DNA from: Tannerella sp.
GTDB taxonomy: Bacteria; Bacteroidota; Bacteroidia; Bacteroidales; Tannerellaceae
Direction of reading: 5' to 3'
Length of the DNA stretch: 52,817 bases
Assembly: GCA_031285685.1 (NCBI GenBank)
Contig: JAITVS010000043.1
Coordinates: 1 to 52,817, forward strand
The translations under genes were made by a program, and so were the position numbers. The notes under the pieces were generated by a model. That model saw nothing but the letters and a program-made list of their open reading frames with translations, did not search any database and was not told the origin of the DNA. Position 1 is the first letter of the stretch, and each line of letters starts with the position of its first letter. Of the stretch, positions 9,257 through 17,387 are shown in pieces.

Positions 9257-9367
9257 ATGAAAACAATATTATACATAATCATTGGGGTTATTCTTTTTTC
9301 CTGTACTTCTAAAAAAGAAAATTTCGGAAAACTATTAAGAAACTGTTTTGGCTTTATGGTTCTTTGA
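9257..9367 (+). pseudogene. truncated lipoprotein remnant or very small lipoprotein
   Basis: An ATG one base after the antiporter stop opens a 36-codon frame. It begins with a convincing lipoprotein signal: MKTILYIIIGVILFSC, a basic start, a hydrophobic core and Cys16, followed by TSKKEN. After only 20 more residues the frame stops. I did not see a clear continuation in another frame, so this is either the remains of a decayed lipoprotein gene or a tiny lipoprotein translated together with the antiporter. The signal peptide is seen; the remnant status is inferred. Confidence 0.4.
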
Positions 9368-9525
9368 TATAATGCTAAAGAAATCATATTGGGGAATTTT
9401 TCCTGCAAATTATCACATTCCACCATTTTTTTTACTTCATTAAACATTTATGAGAAAAAAAAGAATAATATTCTGTCTTTTTATGACTTATCCCTACACA
9501 TTCGTTTTATACATTTAAACAAAAT

Positions 9526-10368
9526 TTAGAACCCAAAGTTAAAACCAAAACTAAAAGTTACCGGAAATAACGGGGAAAGAGACATGTTTGGGTCATTTTT
9601 CGCATCATCGTGAATCTCCTTAAATTCGTTTGAACGAAATGGCACAAAAAGTCCTGCGCTTATTTTATTATTTCTTCCAATTTTAATATCAACATTCCCT
9701 CCGATAGTTACACCGTATGATGTCTTTTCATATTGTTCGGAATAGGAATCAGTGCCTACTATTACAGCGTTGTAGCCATACATTAACATCAAGTTAGGCG
9801 AAACTTTTCTGTCGGGAAAAATCTTCAATGTACCACCGATGTTCCAGCCCAAAGACAATAGATTATAACCTGCTCCAGCAAACAATCCAAGATGTTTTAT
9901 CGGCAGAAGCTCAATCTTTCCACCGAATAACCCACCATAATCAAAACCGTATCCTACTCCCAGATAAATTTTTTTTGAATACTGTTCTTCATCTTGTTCG
10001 CTAAGTACATGTCTTGATGCAGGAAGTTGATAATCAGAATAGATATTGTTGCTTCGATAATTATTTTTCTGATTAACTGAAGTTTGCACTCTGTCTTCAA
10101 TGGATGCAGATACATCATTAAATACATCCCGGCTACCGTCTTCATACTCGATCATAGAAATTTCTGACTTTCTCAGCCTATAAATCGGACCATTCTGATT
10201 GTTAAATTTTTTATACTTGACTTCGTCTACCCCAACCTCTCGTACAATAGCCTGAATCTCAGCACCATTATTTCTGAAAATAATATCCTGTGCAAATATT
10301 GTAGTACTTCCTGCAAGACAGATTGCTATCGTAACTACTTTCGTAAAGCCTATTTCCATTTTTAACAT
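9526..10368 (-). CDS. outer-membrane beta-barrel protein with conserved N-terminal beta domain
   Basis: The 280-residue product starts with a signal peptide (about residues 1-26, ending in IFAQ). An N-terminal module of about 70 residues follows (DIIFRNNGAEIQAIVREVG, then KYKKFNNQNGPIYRLRKSEI and IEYEDGS). It is the Bacteroidetes module often attached to membrane barrels. A linker near 85-125 is followed by a Gly/aromatic-rich region with alternating strands ending in FSFGFNFGF, a typical outer-membrane C-terminus. No enzymatic function can be given. It is a single gene with a putative promoter at 10515-10548. ATG codons at 10368 and 10359 are both possible starts. Confidence 0.75.
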   Translation of the reverse strand: MLKMEIGFTKVVTIAICLAGSTTIFAQDIIFRNNGAEIQAIVREVGVDEVKYKKFNNQNGPIYRLRKSEISMIEYEDGSRDVFNDVSASIEDRVQTSVNQKNNYRSNNIYSDYQLPASRHVLSEQDEEQYSKKIYLGVGYGFDYGGLFGGKIELLPIKHLGLFAGAGYNLLSLGWNIGGTLKIFPDRKVSPNLMLMYGYNAVIVGTDSYSEQYEKTSYGVTIGGNVDIKIGRNNKISAGLFVPFRSNEFKEIHDDAKNDPNMSLSPLFPVTFSFGFNFGF

Positions 10369-10746
10369 ATATCAAAAATTTATTAAAAAATTAGCTTCTA
10401 TTAAAACAGGCTGTCTGCTGTGAAATTTTCAGTATCCTGTTCTTGGTAATGTCATAAATCGCCTGAATCAGTTATTCACATATGTTCCTGTTTTATAATA
10501 TAAAGATTGTTTTACAAAGATAATTAAAAAGAATAAAATAAAAACAAAAAAGAACATATTAAATTCCGTTTTGTTCCTAAAAATTAAGGAATACTTAAAC
10601 ATCGCACAATCGGATATGTCACCCGGAAAATTACGCAACAGGCTCCGGAAAGACTTGTAAGAACGAAAAAAAATCACTTTCTTTGTTGCTCCATATTTTT
10701 AAAATACGGATGAGCGATGATAAAGAATCTGATACATAACAAAGCC
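10369..10746. other. intergenic region between divergent genes
   Basis: No credible gene is present; a 69-codon minus-strand ORF here is low-complexity and unsupported. It contains the putative minus-strand promoter at 10515-10548. For the plus-strand fucosidase gene only a partial -7 like TTTCTTTG near 10678-10685 is visible. Confidence 0.5.
10515..10548 (-). promoter_or_regulatory. putative promoter of the barrel-protein gene
   Basis: TATCTTTG (10515-10522, minus strand) with TTTG 22 bases upstream (10545-10548). The -7 match is full but the spacing is slightly long. It would give a leader of about 140 bases. Confidence 0.4.
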
Positions 10747-12114
10747 ATGAAATACAACAAAAAACCAAAAACATTGCTTATAATCACCGGTCTTATATTA
10801 TGCATTTACGGAAAATTATCGGCACAGGAAACAGCCGTCCCGTCGGAATTAACGGAAAAGGAATTTGACAAACGAATGGAATGGTTCGGCAAAGCCAAAC
10901 TGGGCATCTTCATCCATTGGGGCATCTATGCGGTAAATGGAGTTTCCGAAAGCTGGTCGTTCTTTAATAACTACCTGCCTTATGACGAATATATGAAACA
11001 AACGGAAGGTTTTACCGCAGAAAATTACAATCCCGGAGAATGGGTGAAACTGATTAAGGAGAGCGGAGCGCAATACACCGTCATTACGACAAAACATCAT
11101 GACGGGGTGGCTTTATGGGATACCAAAGCTGGGAACCTGAGCGCCCGAAATAGTACTCCCGCCGGTCGCGATCTGATAAAACCCTTTGTGGAAGAAGTTC
11201 GCAAACAAGGACTAAAACTCGGCTTTTATTACTCATTATTAGACTGGTCGCATCCGGACTATCCGAACAAGACCCGTACGGAAAAACGGTATGAAAACGA
11301 TACCGCACGCTGGAAACGTTTCGTACGGTTCAACTTTGACCAGTTAAAAGAACTCAACCGGACGTGGAAACCGGACCTTTACTGGTTCGACGGCGACTGG
11401 GAACAGAGTGCGGAAGCATGGGAAGCTAAATCAATTGTGCAGATGCTCCGGCAGGATAACCCGGGTGTTATATTAAACTCACGCATACAGGGCTATGGTG
11501 ACTATGCCACACCGGAAATAGGCGCGCCGGTGGTCCGCCCGCAACATAAATACTGGGAGTTGTGTATGACAATGAACGATTCGTGGGGATATCAGTCTAC
11601 CGACCGGAATTACAAATCGGCGAATCAGCTATTAAGAACATTTGTCGACTGCCTGAGCATGGGAGGAAACCTGCTGCTTGATATCGGCCCGAAAGCCGAC
11701 GGGACAATTCCCGACGAACAAAAATCCATATTAGAGTCATTCGGAAGATGGATATCCAAACACCAAGAAGCAATCTATGATACACGCGCCGGTATTTCCA
11801 AAGTTCATTTTAACGGATACACGACATTAAACGAAAAAGGAGATGTATTATACCTGTATCTTCCCTACAAACCGATCGGAGGAGTGGAACTGAAAGGAAT
11901 AAAAAACAAAATCCAGCGCGTATGGGTGGTAGGAAACGGCTCCATGCTCTCATTCAAGGAATATAATAAACCTTACTGGTCGCAGGTTCCCGGAAACGTA
12001 TACATAGACATCCCGGAAAATGTACTTGATGAAGAGATAACCATACTGGCCGTTTTACTGGACAGTCCCGTACAGCTGTATACAGGTGTGGGGAATGTGA
12101 TCGAAAGCAATTAA
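10747..12114 (+). CDS. secreted GH29 alpha-L-fucosidase
   Basis: GH29 enzymes remove alpha-linked L-fucose from glycans with retention of configuration. The product has a signal peptide (MKYNKKPKTLLIITGLILC...KLSA), then the family N-terminal signature GIFIHWGIYAVNG, TTKHHDGVALWDT, and the segment PDLYWFDGDWE, whose Asp (11389-11391) is the expected nucleophile. A C-terminal beta domain follows. The frame is open from an ATG at 10717, but that start would put a long polar stretch before the signal peptide, so I prefer 10747 (455 residues). The second fucosidase gene follows directly. Host mucin or milk-type glycans are likely substrates by family knowledge; linkage preference is unknown. Confidence 0.9.
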   Translation: MKYNKKPKTLLIITGLILCIYGKLSAQETAVPSELTEKEFDKRMEWFGKAKLGIFIHWGIYAVNGVSESWSFFNNYLPYDEYMKQTEGFTAENYNPGEWVKLIKESGAQYTVITTKHHDGVALWDTKAGNLSARNSTPAGRDLIKPFVEEVRKQGLKLGFYYSLLDWSHPDYPNKTRTEKRYENDTARWKRFVRFNFDQLKELNRTWKPDLYWFDGDWEQSAEAWEAKSIVQMLRQDNPGVILNSRIQGYGDYATPEIGAPVVRPQHKYWELCMTMNDSWGYQSTDRNYKSANQLLRTFVDCLSMGGNLLLDIGPKADGTIPDEQKSILESFGRWISKHQEAIYDTRAGISKVHFNGYTTLNEKGDVLYLYLPYKPIGGVELKGIKNKIQRVWVVGNGSMLSFKEYNKPYWSQVPGNVYIDIPENVLDEEITILAVLLDSPVQLYTGVGNVIESN

Positions 12115-12155
12115 TGCCGGATATAAACAATAACATTTTAAACAATAATATTACT

Positions 12156-13493
12156 ATGAAAACAAAAAACATTATTCTATGCGCAATACTTTCCTTAGCC
12201 GGAAGTATCTCTGCAATGGCGCAACCGGGTTATACGCCCTCGAAAGAAAACATGCAGTCCCGGGAAACATTTCAGGATGACAAGTTCGGAATATTCATCC
12301 ATTGGGGTATCTATAGCATGCTTGCGGATGGGGAATGGATTCTGCACAGCAAGAACCTGAACCATAAAGAGTACGCAAAACTGGCATCCGGCTTCTATCC
12401 GTCAAAATTCAGTGCGAAAGAATGGGTTTCCGCCATTAAGGCGTCAGGAGCCAAATACATCACAATTACATCACGCCATCACGACGGATTTTCTATGTTC
12501 AACACCCGATATTCGGATTACAACATTGTCGATGCTACGCCTTTCAAACGCGATATTATAAAAGAACTCGCCGACGAATGCCGGCAACAGGGCATACGCC
12601 TGCACTTTTACTATTCCCATCTGGATTGGACAAGGGAAGACTACTACCCTTTGGGGCGTACCGGAAAAAATACGGGCCGGACTTCGCACGGCGAATGGAA
12701 AGACTACTGCATGTTTATGAACAACCAGCTGACGGAACTGCTCACCAACTATGGCCCCATCGGCGCCATCTGGTTTGACGGAATGTGGGACAAGGATATT
12801 TATGAGGACGGCATGACGGCCAAAACCTGGAATCTTGACGAACAATATAGTATCATCCACAAGTTGCAACCGGGATGCCTTATCGGAAACAATCATCACA
12901 TAACACCATTTCCCGGAGAAGATATACAAATATTCGAACGCGACCTGCCGGGAGAAAACAAAGCAGGACTATCCGGCCAGAATATAAGTCCCCTTCCGCT
13001 TGAAACCTGCGAAACGATGAACGGGATGTGGGGTTACAGAATTGCCGATCAGAATTACAAATCTCCGAAAACCCTCATTCAGCTCTTAGTAAAAGCAGCC
13101 GGAAAAAATGCGAATCTATTGATGAATGTCGGCCCTCAGCCAAATGGAGAACTGCCTGCCGTATCTGTAGAACGCCTCCGTGAAATGGGCGAATGGATGA
13201 AGATCTATGGCGAAACTATTTACGGAACACGCGGTGGCGTCGTAGAACCGCACGACTGGGGGGTAACCACACAAAAAGGAAAAACTCTCTATGTGCATGT
13301 TCTGAACTTAGAAGACAAAGCCCTGTTCCTTCCGTACAGCGGAAACAAACTGAAAAATGCGGTGTTGTTCCATAACCGCGAAGCCGTAAAATTCACACAG
13401 GATAAAGACGGCATTCTCCTCAAATTCAAAGAAGTACCCACCGATCCCGACTATGTAATCGAACTGACTTTCACGAACGAACTTAACAAATAA
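12156..13493 (+). CDS. secreted GH29 alpha-L-fucosidase (second copy)
   Basis: This is a second GH29 enzyme, clearly related to but diverged from its neighbour. The signal peptide is MKTKNIILCAILSLAGSISA. Family motifs follow: GIFIHWGIYSMLADGEW, TSRHHDGFSMFNT and GAIWFDGMWDKD, with the expected nucleophile Asp at 12777-12779 (about residue 208). The frame opens at an ATG at 12114 that overlaps the previous stop (TAATG), but only the ATG at 12156 puts the signal peptide at the N-terminus, giving 445 residues. Two adjacent, non-identical fucosidases suggest complementary linkage preferences. No SusC/SusD pair accompanies them here. A strong terminator ends the unit at 13534. Confidence 0.9.
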   Translation: MKTKNIILCAILSLAGSISAMAQPGYTPSKENMQSRETFQDDKFGIFIHWGIYSMLADGEWILHSKNLNHKEYAKLASGFYPSKFSAKEWVSAIKASGAKYITITSRHHDGFSMFNTRYSDYNIVDATPFKRDIIKELADECRQQGIRLHFYYSHLDWTREDYYPLGRTGKNTGRTSHGEWKDYCMFMNNQLTELLTNYGPIGAIWFDGMWDKDIYEDGMTAKTWNLDEQYSIIHKLQPGCLIGNNHHITPFPGEDIQIFERDLPGENKAGLSGQNISPLPLETCETMNGMWGYRIADQNYKSPKTLIQLLVKAAGKNANLLMNVGPQPNGELPAVSVERLREMGEWMKIYGETIYGTRGGVVEPHDWGVTTQKGKTLYVHVLNLEDKALFLPYSGNKLKNAVLFHNREAVKFTQDKDGILLKFKEVPTDPDYVIELTFTNELNK

Positions 13494-13500
13494 AAAATGC

Positions 13501-13534
13501 GACCGGGTTATTTTGACGTAATCCGGTCTTTTTT
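13501..13534 (+). terminator. intrinsic terminator after the fucosidase pair
   Basis: A 10-bp stem (GACCGGGTTA / TAATCCGGTC, one G-T pair) with an 8-base loop (closing part ... TTTTGACG) is followed by a run of T residues. It lies 8 bases after the second fucosidase stop. Confidence 0.85.
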
Positions 13535-13606
13535 ATATTTTATTTCGTATATTCGCAGGCACTAAACAATAGATTATTTCGTTTATGTCTATAAATAAAT
13601 AATTTT

Positions 13607-14680
13607 ATGAAAAAAGGTTGCTTGTTGCTTCTGGCGATACTGTCCCTGACCTATGGATATCAGGGATATAAAACAGTATGCAGATATATTCATGACGAAG
13701 TAAAGGTAAAAAACCACGGACAGTTGTCCGACATCGCAAACAAGGTCCTATCCGTTCCGCTGGAGACACCCGACAGTGGGGTTGTCCGACAAATAAAACG
13801 CGTGCAAAAGGATGGAAATAATATTTTTATGTTAGCCGACCGGAGGCTGCTCCATTTTGATGTATCCGGTAAATTCATCAATCAGATGATAATGGAAACA
13901 AACGGCAGGGATGAGGTTCTTATCGCGGATTATACGCTCGACCCCGACCGCCATCAGGTAATCGTAATAGACAGCCAGCGCAATGTCAGTAAATATGACT
14001 ACTCCGGAAACCTGATATCAAAGGTAAAACTGACGCAACCCTGGCATAAGCTCACTGCATTCGCATACCATAACGGATATTTATGGGCGACAGCCGAAAA
14101 ACTTGTGCAAAACGCCGGTAATAACGATTCTTATCAGATAGTACACAGTTTATATCAACTGGATTCCGATATGAACGAAATATCAAACCGGAGATTACAT
14201 ATTGCGGATGTCGGACGTGATATCCTGTTCGGTTCGTTCTGTGTTGATGAACTTCTGGCTGACGAATATGGTGTTTACGCGTACTCGTCTCCGGCCGATA
14301 TGAAACACCTGTTAAGTGATACGCTTCATATTGTACAACGTCAGAATCTGCCGGTGATGTCCGGATACGGATACGATGGGGAAGCATGCGTCTATCCTGT
14401 ACGTAAAGGAAAACGGCATATTATATCGACCTATCATCACACAATTGATAATTGCTATACATTCTGTTACGACAACACCGACCATACTGCATACCTCTTA
14501 TCGAAAGGATTTAAAGACGATTTTTTCAATACGGGATATATCGCTGATTTTCAATCTATGGATATTTACAACGAATCATACTGCTACCTGAAATCCGGAG
14601 CCGATATTTCCGGGAAATTTCCGGACAGAGCTGTCAGCAATGACAATCCGGTACTCTTTATCGTAACATTAAAATCCTGA
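13607..14680 (+). CDS. 6-bladed beta-propeller protein
   Basis: The 357-residue product has an N-terminal hydrophobic signal or anchor (KKGCLLLLAILSLTYGY). The repeating pattern of the Bacteroidales 6-bladed beta-propeller family follows: NNIFMLADRRLLHFDVSGKFINQM, then ADYTLDPDRHQVIVIDSQRNVSKYDYSGNLI. These proteins are usually periplasmic or surface-exposed and commonly accompany polysaccharide or surface operons; their molecular role is mostly unknown. It is the first gene of a probable three-gene unit with the PCMD lipoprotein (17 bases later) and a barrel protein. A weak TATATTCG box lies near 13552. The family call is moderately sure and the function is unknown. Confidence 0.75.
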   Translation: MKKGCLLLLAILSLTYGYQGYKTVCRYIHDEVKVKNHGQLSDIANKVLSVPLETPDSGVVRQIKRVQKDGNNIFMLADRRLLHFDVSGKFINQMIMETNGRDEVLIADYTLDPDRHQVIVIDSQRNVSKYDYSGNLISKVKLTQPWHKLTAFAYHNGYLWATAEKLVQNAGNNDSYQIVHSLYQLDSDMNEISNRRLHIADVGRDILFGSFCVDELLADEYGVYAYSSPADMKHLLSDTLHIVQRQNLPVMSGYGYDGEACVYPVRKGKRHIISTYHHTIDNCYTFCYDNTDHTAYLLSKGFKDDFFNTGYIADFQSMDIYNESYCYLKSGADISGKFPDRAVSNDNPVLFIVTLKS

Positions 14681-14697
14681 CATATAACAAAAGAATC

Positions 14698-15786
14698 ATG
14701 ACTATAAGACTTTCTTTTCTGCTCGTCTCAGTATTACTACTCACATCATGTATCAAAGACGAAGCGCCGAATGCCGAAGCAGACATTACGGAATGCATCG
14801 TTGACAATAGTATCCTGAAACGTGACCCGATTATTCAAAACGACAAAGTCACCTTACTGGTAAAAGGCAATCCGGATCTCAGCAGGCAGGCTCCGGAATT
14901 TACGCTTACGGCAGGGGCGACGATCGAACCGGAGAGCGGAACCATGCGTAATTTCACAACACCGCAGACCTATACCGTTACTTCTGAAGACCGGCAATGG
15001 AAAAAAACATATACCGTTTCATTCATTGTCGATGAGATTTCAACCATATTCCACTTTGAAGACACAATCGTCGGAACCAGTAAAAAATATTACATATTTG
15101 CAGAAAAACTCAATGGCGCCGTTACGATGGAATGGGCAAGCGGTAATGCAGGCTTTTCACTGACCGGAGCTGCGAGTACTCCCGACGATTTTCCCACAAC
15201 ACAATACAATGACGGATATATAGGCAAATGCGCATGCCTCACGACCAGAAGCACCGGCTCTTTCGGAGCTACATTCGGCATGCCCCTTGCTGCAGGAAAT
15301 CTGTTTATCGGCACATTCAATGTAGGGAGTGCGCTATCCAATGCACTGAAAGCCACTCAATTCGGACTACCGTTCTATAACATACCGGTCTCCTTCTCCG
15401 GACATTATAAATATAAAGCCGGAGATTCTTATTATGAGAACGGAAGTATCATAGAAAATAAGAAAGACAAATGCCATTTCTATGCCGTCCTGTACGAAAC
15501 GGACGATGTTACAAAAACGTTAGACGGAACAAATGTTTTAACCCATCCGAATATCATATCGGCGGCAGTTATTGGAAACCAGACGGAATCCGATGAATGG
15601 ATCCGTTTCGACATACCGTTTGTTTACCGTGACGGAAAGAGTATTGATCGTGAAAAGCTGAAAAACGGCAAATACAACCTGGCAGTCGTTTTCACATCAA
15701 GTATAGACGGAGCACGTTTCAAAGGAGCGACCGGCAGCCGGCTCCTGATCGACGAAGTAGAGATCACTCTTGAGGCCGATGAATAA
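14698..15786 (+). CDS. PCMD-domain surface lipoprotein
   Basis: The 362-residue product begins with a lipoprotein signal (LLVSVLLLTSC, Cys18). Residues about 25-115 form an Ig-like domain with a tail typical of SusE-like or pilus-associated Bacteroidales lipoproteins (TPQTYTVTSEDRQWKKTYTVSF). The rest matches the putative carbohydrate metabolism domain (PCMD): FHFEDTI near 120, a jelly-roll-like core, and ending RLLIDEVEITLE. PCMD proteins are thought to bind or process carbohydrate or glycoprotein at the cell surface; this is family knowledge only. It is flanked by a propeller protein and an outer-membrane barrel, with gaps of 17 and 26 bases. Confidence 0.8.
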   Translation: MTIRLSFLLVSVLLLTSCIKDEAPNAEADITECIVDNSILKRDPIIQNDKVTLLVKGNPDLSRQAPEFTLTAGATIEPESGTMRNFTTPQTYTVTSEDRQWKKTYTVSFIVDEISTIFHFEDTIVGTSKKYYIFAEKLNGAVTMEWASGNAGFSLTGAASTPDDFPTTQYNDGYIGKCACLTTRSTGSFGATFGMPLAAGNLFIGTFNVGSALSNALKATQFGLPFYNIPVSFSGHYKYKAGDSYYENGSIIENKKDKCHFYAVLYETDDVTKTLDGTNVLTHPNIISAAVIGNQTESDEWIRFDIPFVYRDGKSIDREKLKNGKYNLAVVFTSSIDGARFKGATGSRLLIDEVEITLEADE

Positions 15787-15812
15787 ATTACTTACAGACA
15801 AATACCCGAAAA

Positions 15813-16592
15813 GTGAATAAAAAATTAATATACACCGTATTATTCTTAGTATCCGTACTAACGGTAAAAGCACAGCAGGAACAGAGTGAAAGTCTGAAAC
15901 GTTCGACTTCTCTCGGCTGGGAAATTGAAGTAAAAACCGGCTTTAAGATCGGAGGAACCTCCCCGATTCCTCTCCCGGAAGAAATCCGGGAGATAAAAGG
16001 TTATAATCCGACACTTTCCATCCCACTCGAAGCGAACATAACGAAGTGGCTCGGAACATCGCGCAAGTGGGGTATGACAACCGGATTGAAGCTGGAAAAT
16101 AAAAGCATGGAAACCAAAGCCCGTGTAAAAAATTACAGCACGCAGATTATCGGTGACGGTGGGGAAAAGATCAGCGGACGCTGGACCGGAAATGTGAAAA
16201 CAACCGTTCAGAATACATACATAACGTTACCTGTCCTTGCGGCATACCGCTTAGACAGACGCTGGACATTCCATGCGGGAGCTTATGCATCGATTCTTAC
16301 GGAAGGGAATTTTTCAGGACAGGTATACGACGGATATTTAAGAGAAAGCGACCCTACCGGTCCCAAAGTAGAATTTACGGACGGCAGGATCGCTACTTAT
16401 GATTTCTCAGATGATATACGCCGGTTTGCCTATGGAGTTCAGGTCGGCGCTTCATGGCGTGCGTTCAAACATCTGAACGTTTACACAGACTTCTCATGGG
16501 GGCTAAATGATATCTTTAAAGACGACTTTAAAACCATTACATTTGCCATGTATCCCATCTATGCGGACATTGGCTTAGGATATGTATTTTAG
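15813..16592 (+). CDS. PorT-like outer-membrane beta-barrel protein
   Basis: The 259-residue product starts at GTG with a signal peptide (KKLIYTVLFLVSVLTVKAQ). It continues as alternating strands rich in aromatic and Gly residues (GWEIEVKTGFKIGG, TYITLPVLAAYRLDRRWTFHAGAYAS) and ends DIGLGYVF, typical of small PorT-family outer-membrane barrels. It is the third gene of the propeller-PCMD-barrel unit. Its TAG stop overlaps the TAA stop of the convergent lipoprotein gene by 4 bases, leaving no space for a terminator between them. Exact function is unknown. Confidence 0.8.
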   Translation: MNKKLIYTVLFLVSVLTVKAQQEQSESLKRSTSLGWEIEVKTGFKIGGTSPIPLPEEIREIKGYNPTLSIPLEANITKWLGTSRKWGMTTGLKLENKSMETKARVKNYSTQIIGDGGEKISGRWTGNVKTTVQNTYITLPVLAAYRLDRRWTFHAGAYASILTEGNFSGQVYDGYLRESDPTGPKVEFTDGRIATYDFSDDIRRFAYGVQVGASWRAFKHLNVYTDFSWGLNDIFKDDFKTITFAMYPIYADIGLGYVF

Positions 16593-17281
16593 TTCGCGGC
16601 CTTAGCAAAATTCAGGCCGATTTCTATTTTATCCGTATTATCAAGAACAGTCGGTAATTTTTCAATAATCGATTTGATCATTGCGCCTTGAGCGTCATCA
16701 CCCGACATCGAAGCGGCAAGCAGGGTGAACAAAGGCTTCATTTCTTTGATTGTACTGGTATTAAGATAAAAATGAGCATCATTCAGATTATCCCCCAAAG
16801 TATAATGCACCGGCACCCCCTTCACGGCCAACGCTTTTATTGCAATCATAGTCGCGTTATCAATACCTTCCACGCCTTCCAGCAATTTATCAACATCCGG
16901 AGAAAAGTTGATTTTTGTGCTGCTTACCACCTTATATGTACCATATACGGCAGTTACCCAGTTTTCCGTATTACTATCCATATATGTCGCCTCAAGTTTA
17001 TTATTATCTTTAAAAGTAATGCTTTTCAACTTTCCGGGTAATAAAGTACTTCCATAGTTAGCGGCTAATTTTGCAACCTCAGATGTGGCCATAGGCATCG
17101 AAATGCCACCTATTGCAATCTCGATTTCTTCCGATGACTCCCAGGTCATATCCATAGAGCTACCGGGCTTTAGATTCCAGGTTCCTACCAAATCATCTTT
17201 GGCATCATCGTCATCACTACAACTGCCAAAACAGCCCATCGTAAAGACAAACAGGCATAAATAAATCAAATTTTTCTTCAT
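16589..17281 (-). CDS. lipocalin-like lipoprotein of unknown function
   Basis: The 230-residue product has a lipoprotein signal (LCLFVFTMGCFGSC; Cys21 the likely lipidated residue) followed by an acidic SDDDDAKDD stretch, common in surface-exposed Bacteroidetes lipoproteins. The core starts DLVGTWNLKPGSS and contains LKSITFKDNNKLEATY and AVYGTYKVVSSTKINFS, the alternating pattern of lipocalin-like or DUF4923/DUF5004-type lipoproteins. Transcription should start from the strong promoter at 17346-17376, about 60 bases upstream. No partner gene indicates a role. Confidence 0.7.
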   Translation of the reverse strand: MKKNLIYLCLFVFTMGCFGSCSDDDDAKDDLVGTWNLKPGSSMDMTWESSEEIEIAIGGISMPMATSEVAKLAANYGSTLLPGKLKSITFKDNNKLEATYMDSNTENWVTAVYGTYKVVSSTKINFSPDVDKLLEGVEGIDNATMIAIKALAVKGVPVHYTLGDNLNDAHFYLNTSTIKEMKPLFTLLAASMSGDDAQGAMIKSIIEKLPTVLDNTDKIEIGLNFAKAAN

Positions 17282-17345
17282 TTCACTCTAGTTTAAATGT
17301 TTTACCTATAAATAAAAAATAAATAAAGACCCATTAAAATCGCGA

Positions 17346-17376
17346 CAAATGTACTACATTTGCAACAAAACCCAAA
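17346..17376 (-). promoter_or_regulatory. minus-strand promoter in a palindromic divergent pair
   Basis: On the minus strand TTTG (17373-17376) lies exactly 19 bases from TACATTTG (17346-17353). It drives the lipoprotein gene ending at 16589. One base away on the other strand is an identical -7 box, so the two form CAAATGTA-C-TACATTTG. Confidence 0.7.
17355..17362 (+). promoter_or_regulatory. -7 box of the C-S lyase gene
   Basis: TACATTTG fits the consensus, with no good -33 partner. It lies 25 bases before the ATG at 17388 and inside the longer open frame starting at 17349, so the upstream ATG at 17349 cannot be the start of this transcript's protein. Confidence 0.55.
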
Positions 17377-17387
17377 AAATATTATTT

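Noticed and set aside
9241-9447. 68-codon minus-strand ORF after the antiporter
   Set aside because: It overlaps the antiporter stop region, has no promoter or family motif, and the plus strand carries a better signal-peptide frame.
10468-10677. 69-codon minus-strand ORF between divergent genes
   Set aside because: Hydrophobic and low complexity, spanning the region with the barrel-gene promoter; no supporting evidence.
12114-12155. ATG at 12114 as start of the second fucosidase
   Set aside because: It would place 14 polar residues before the signal peptide; the ATG at 12156 gives a standard signal peptide.
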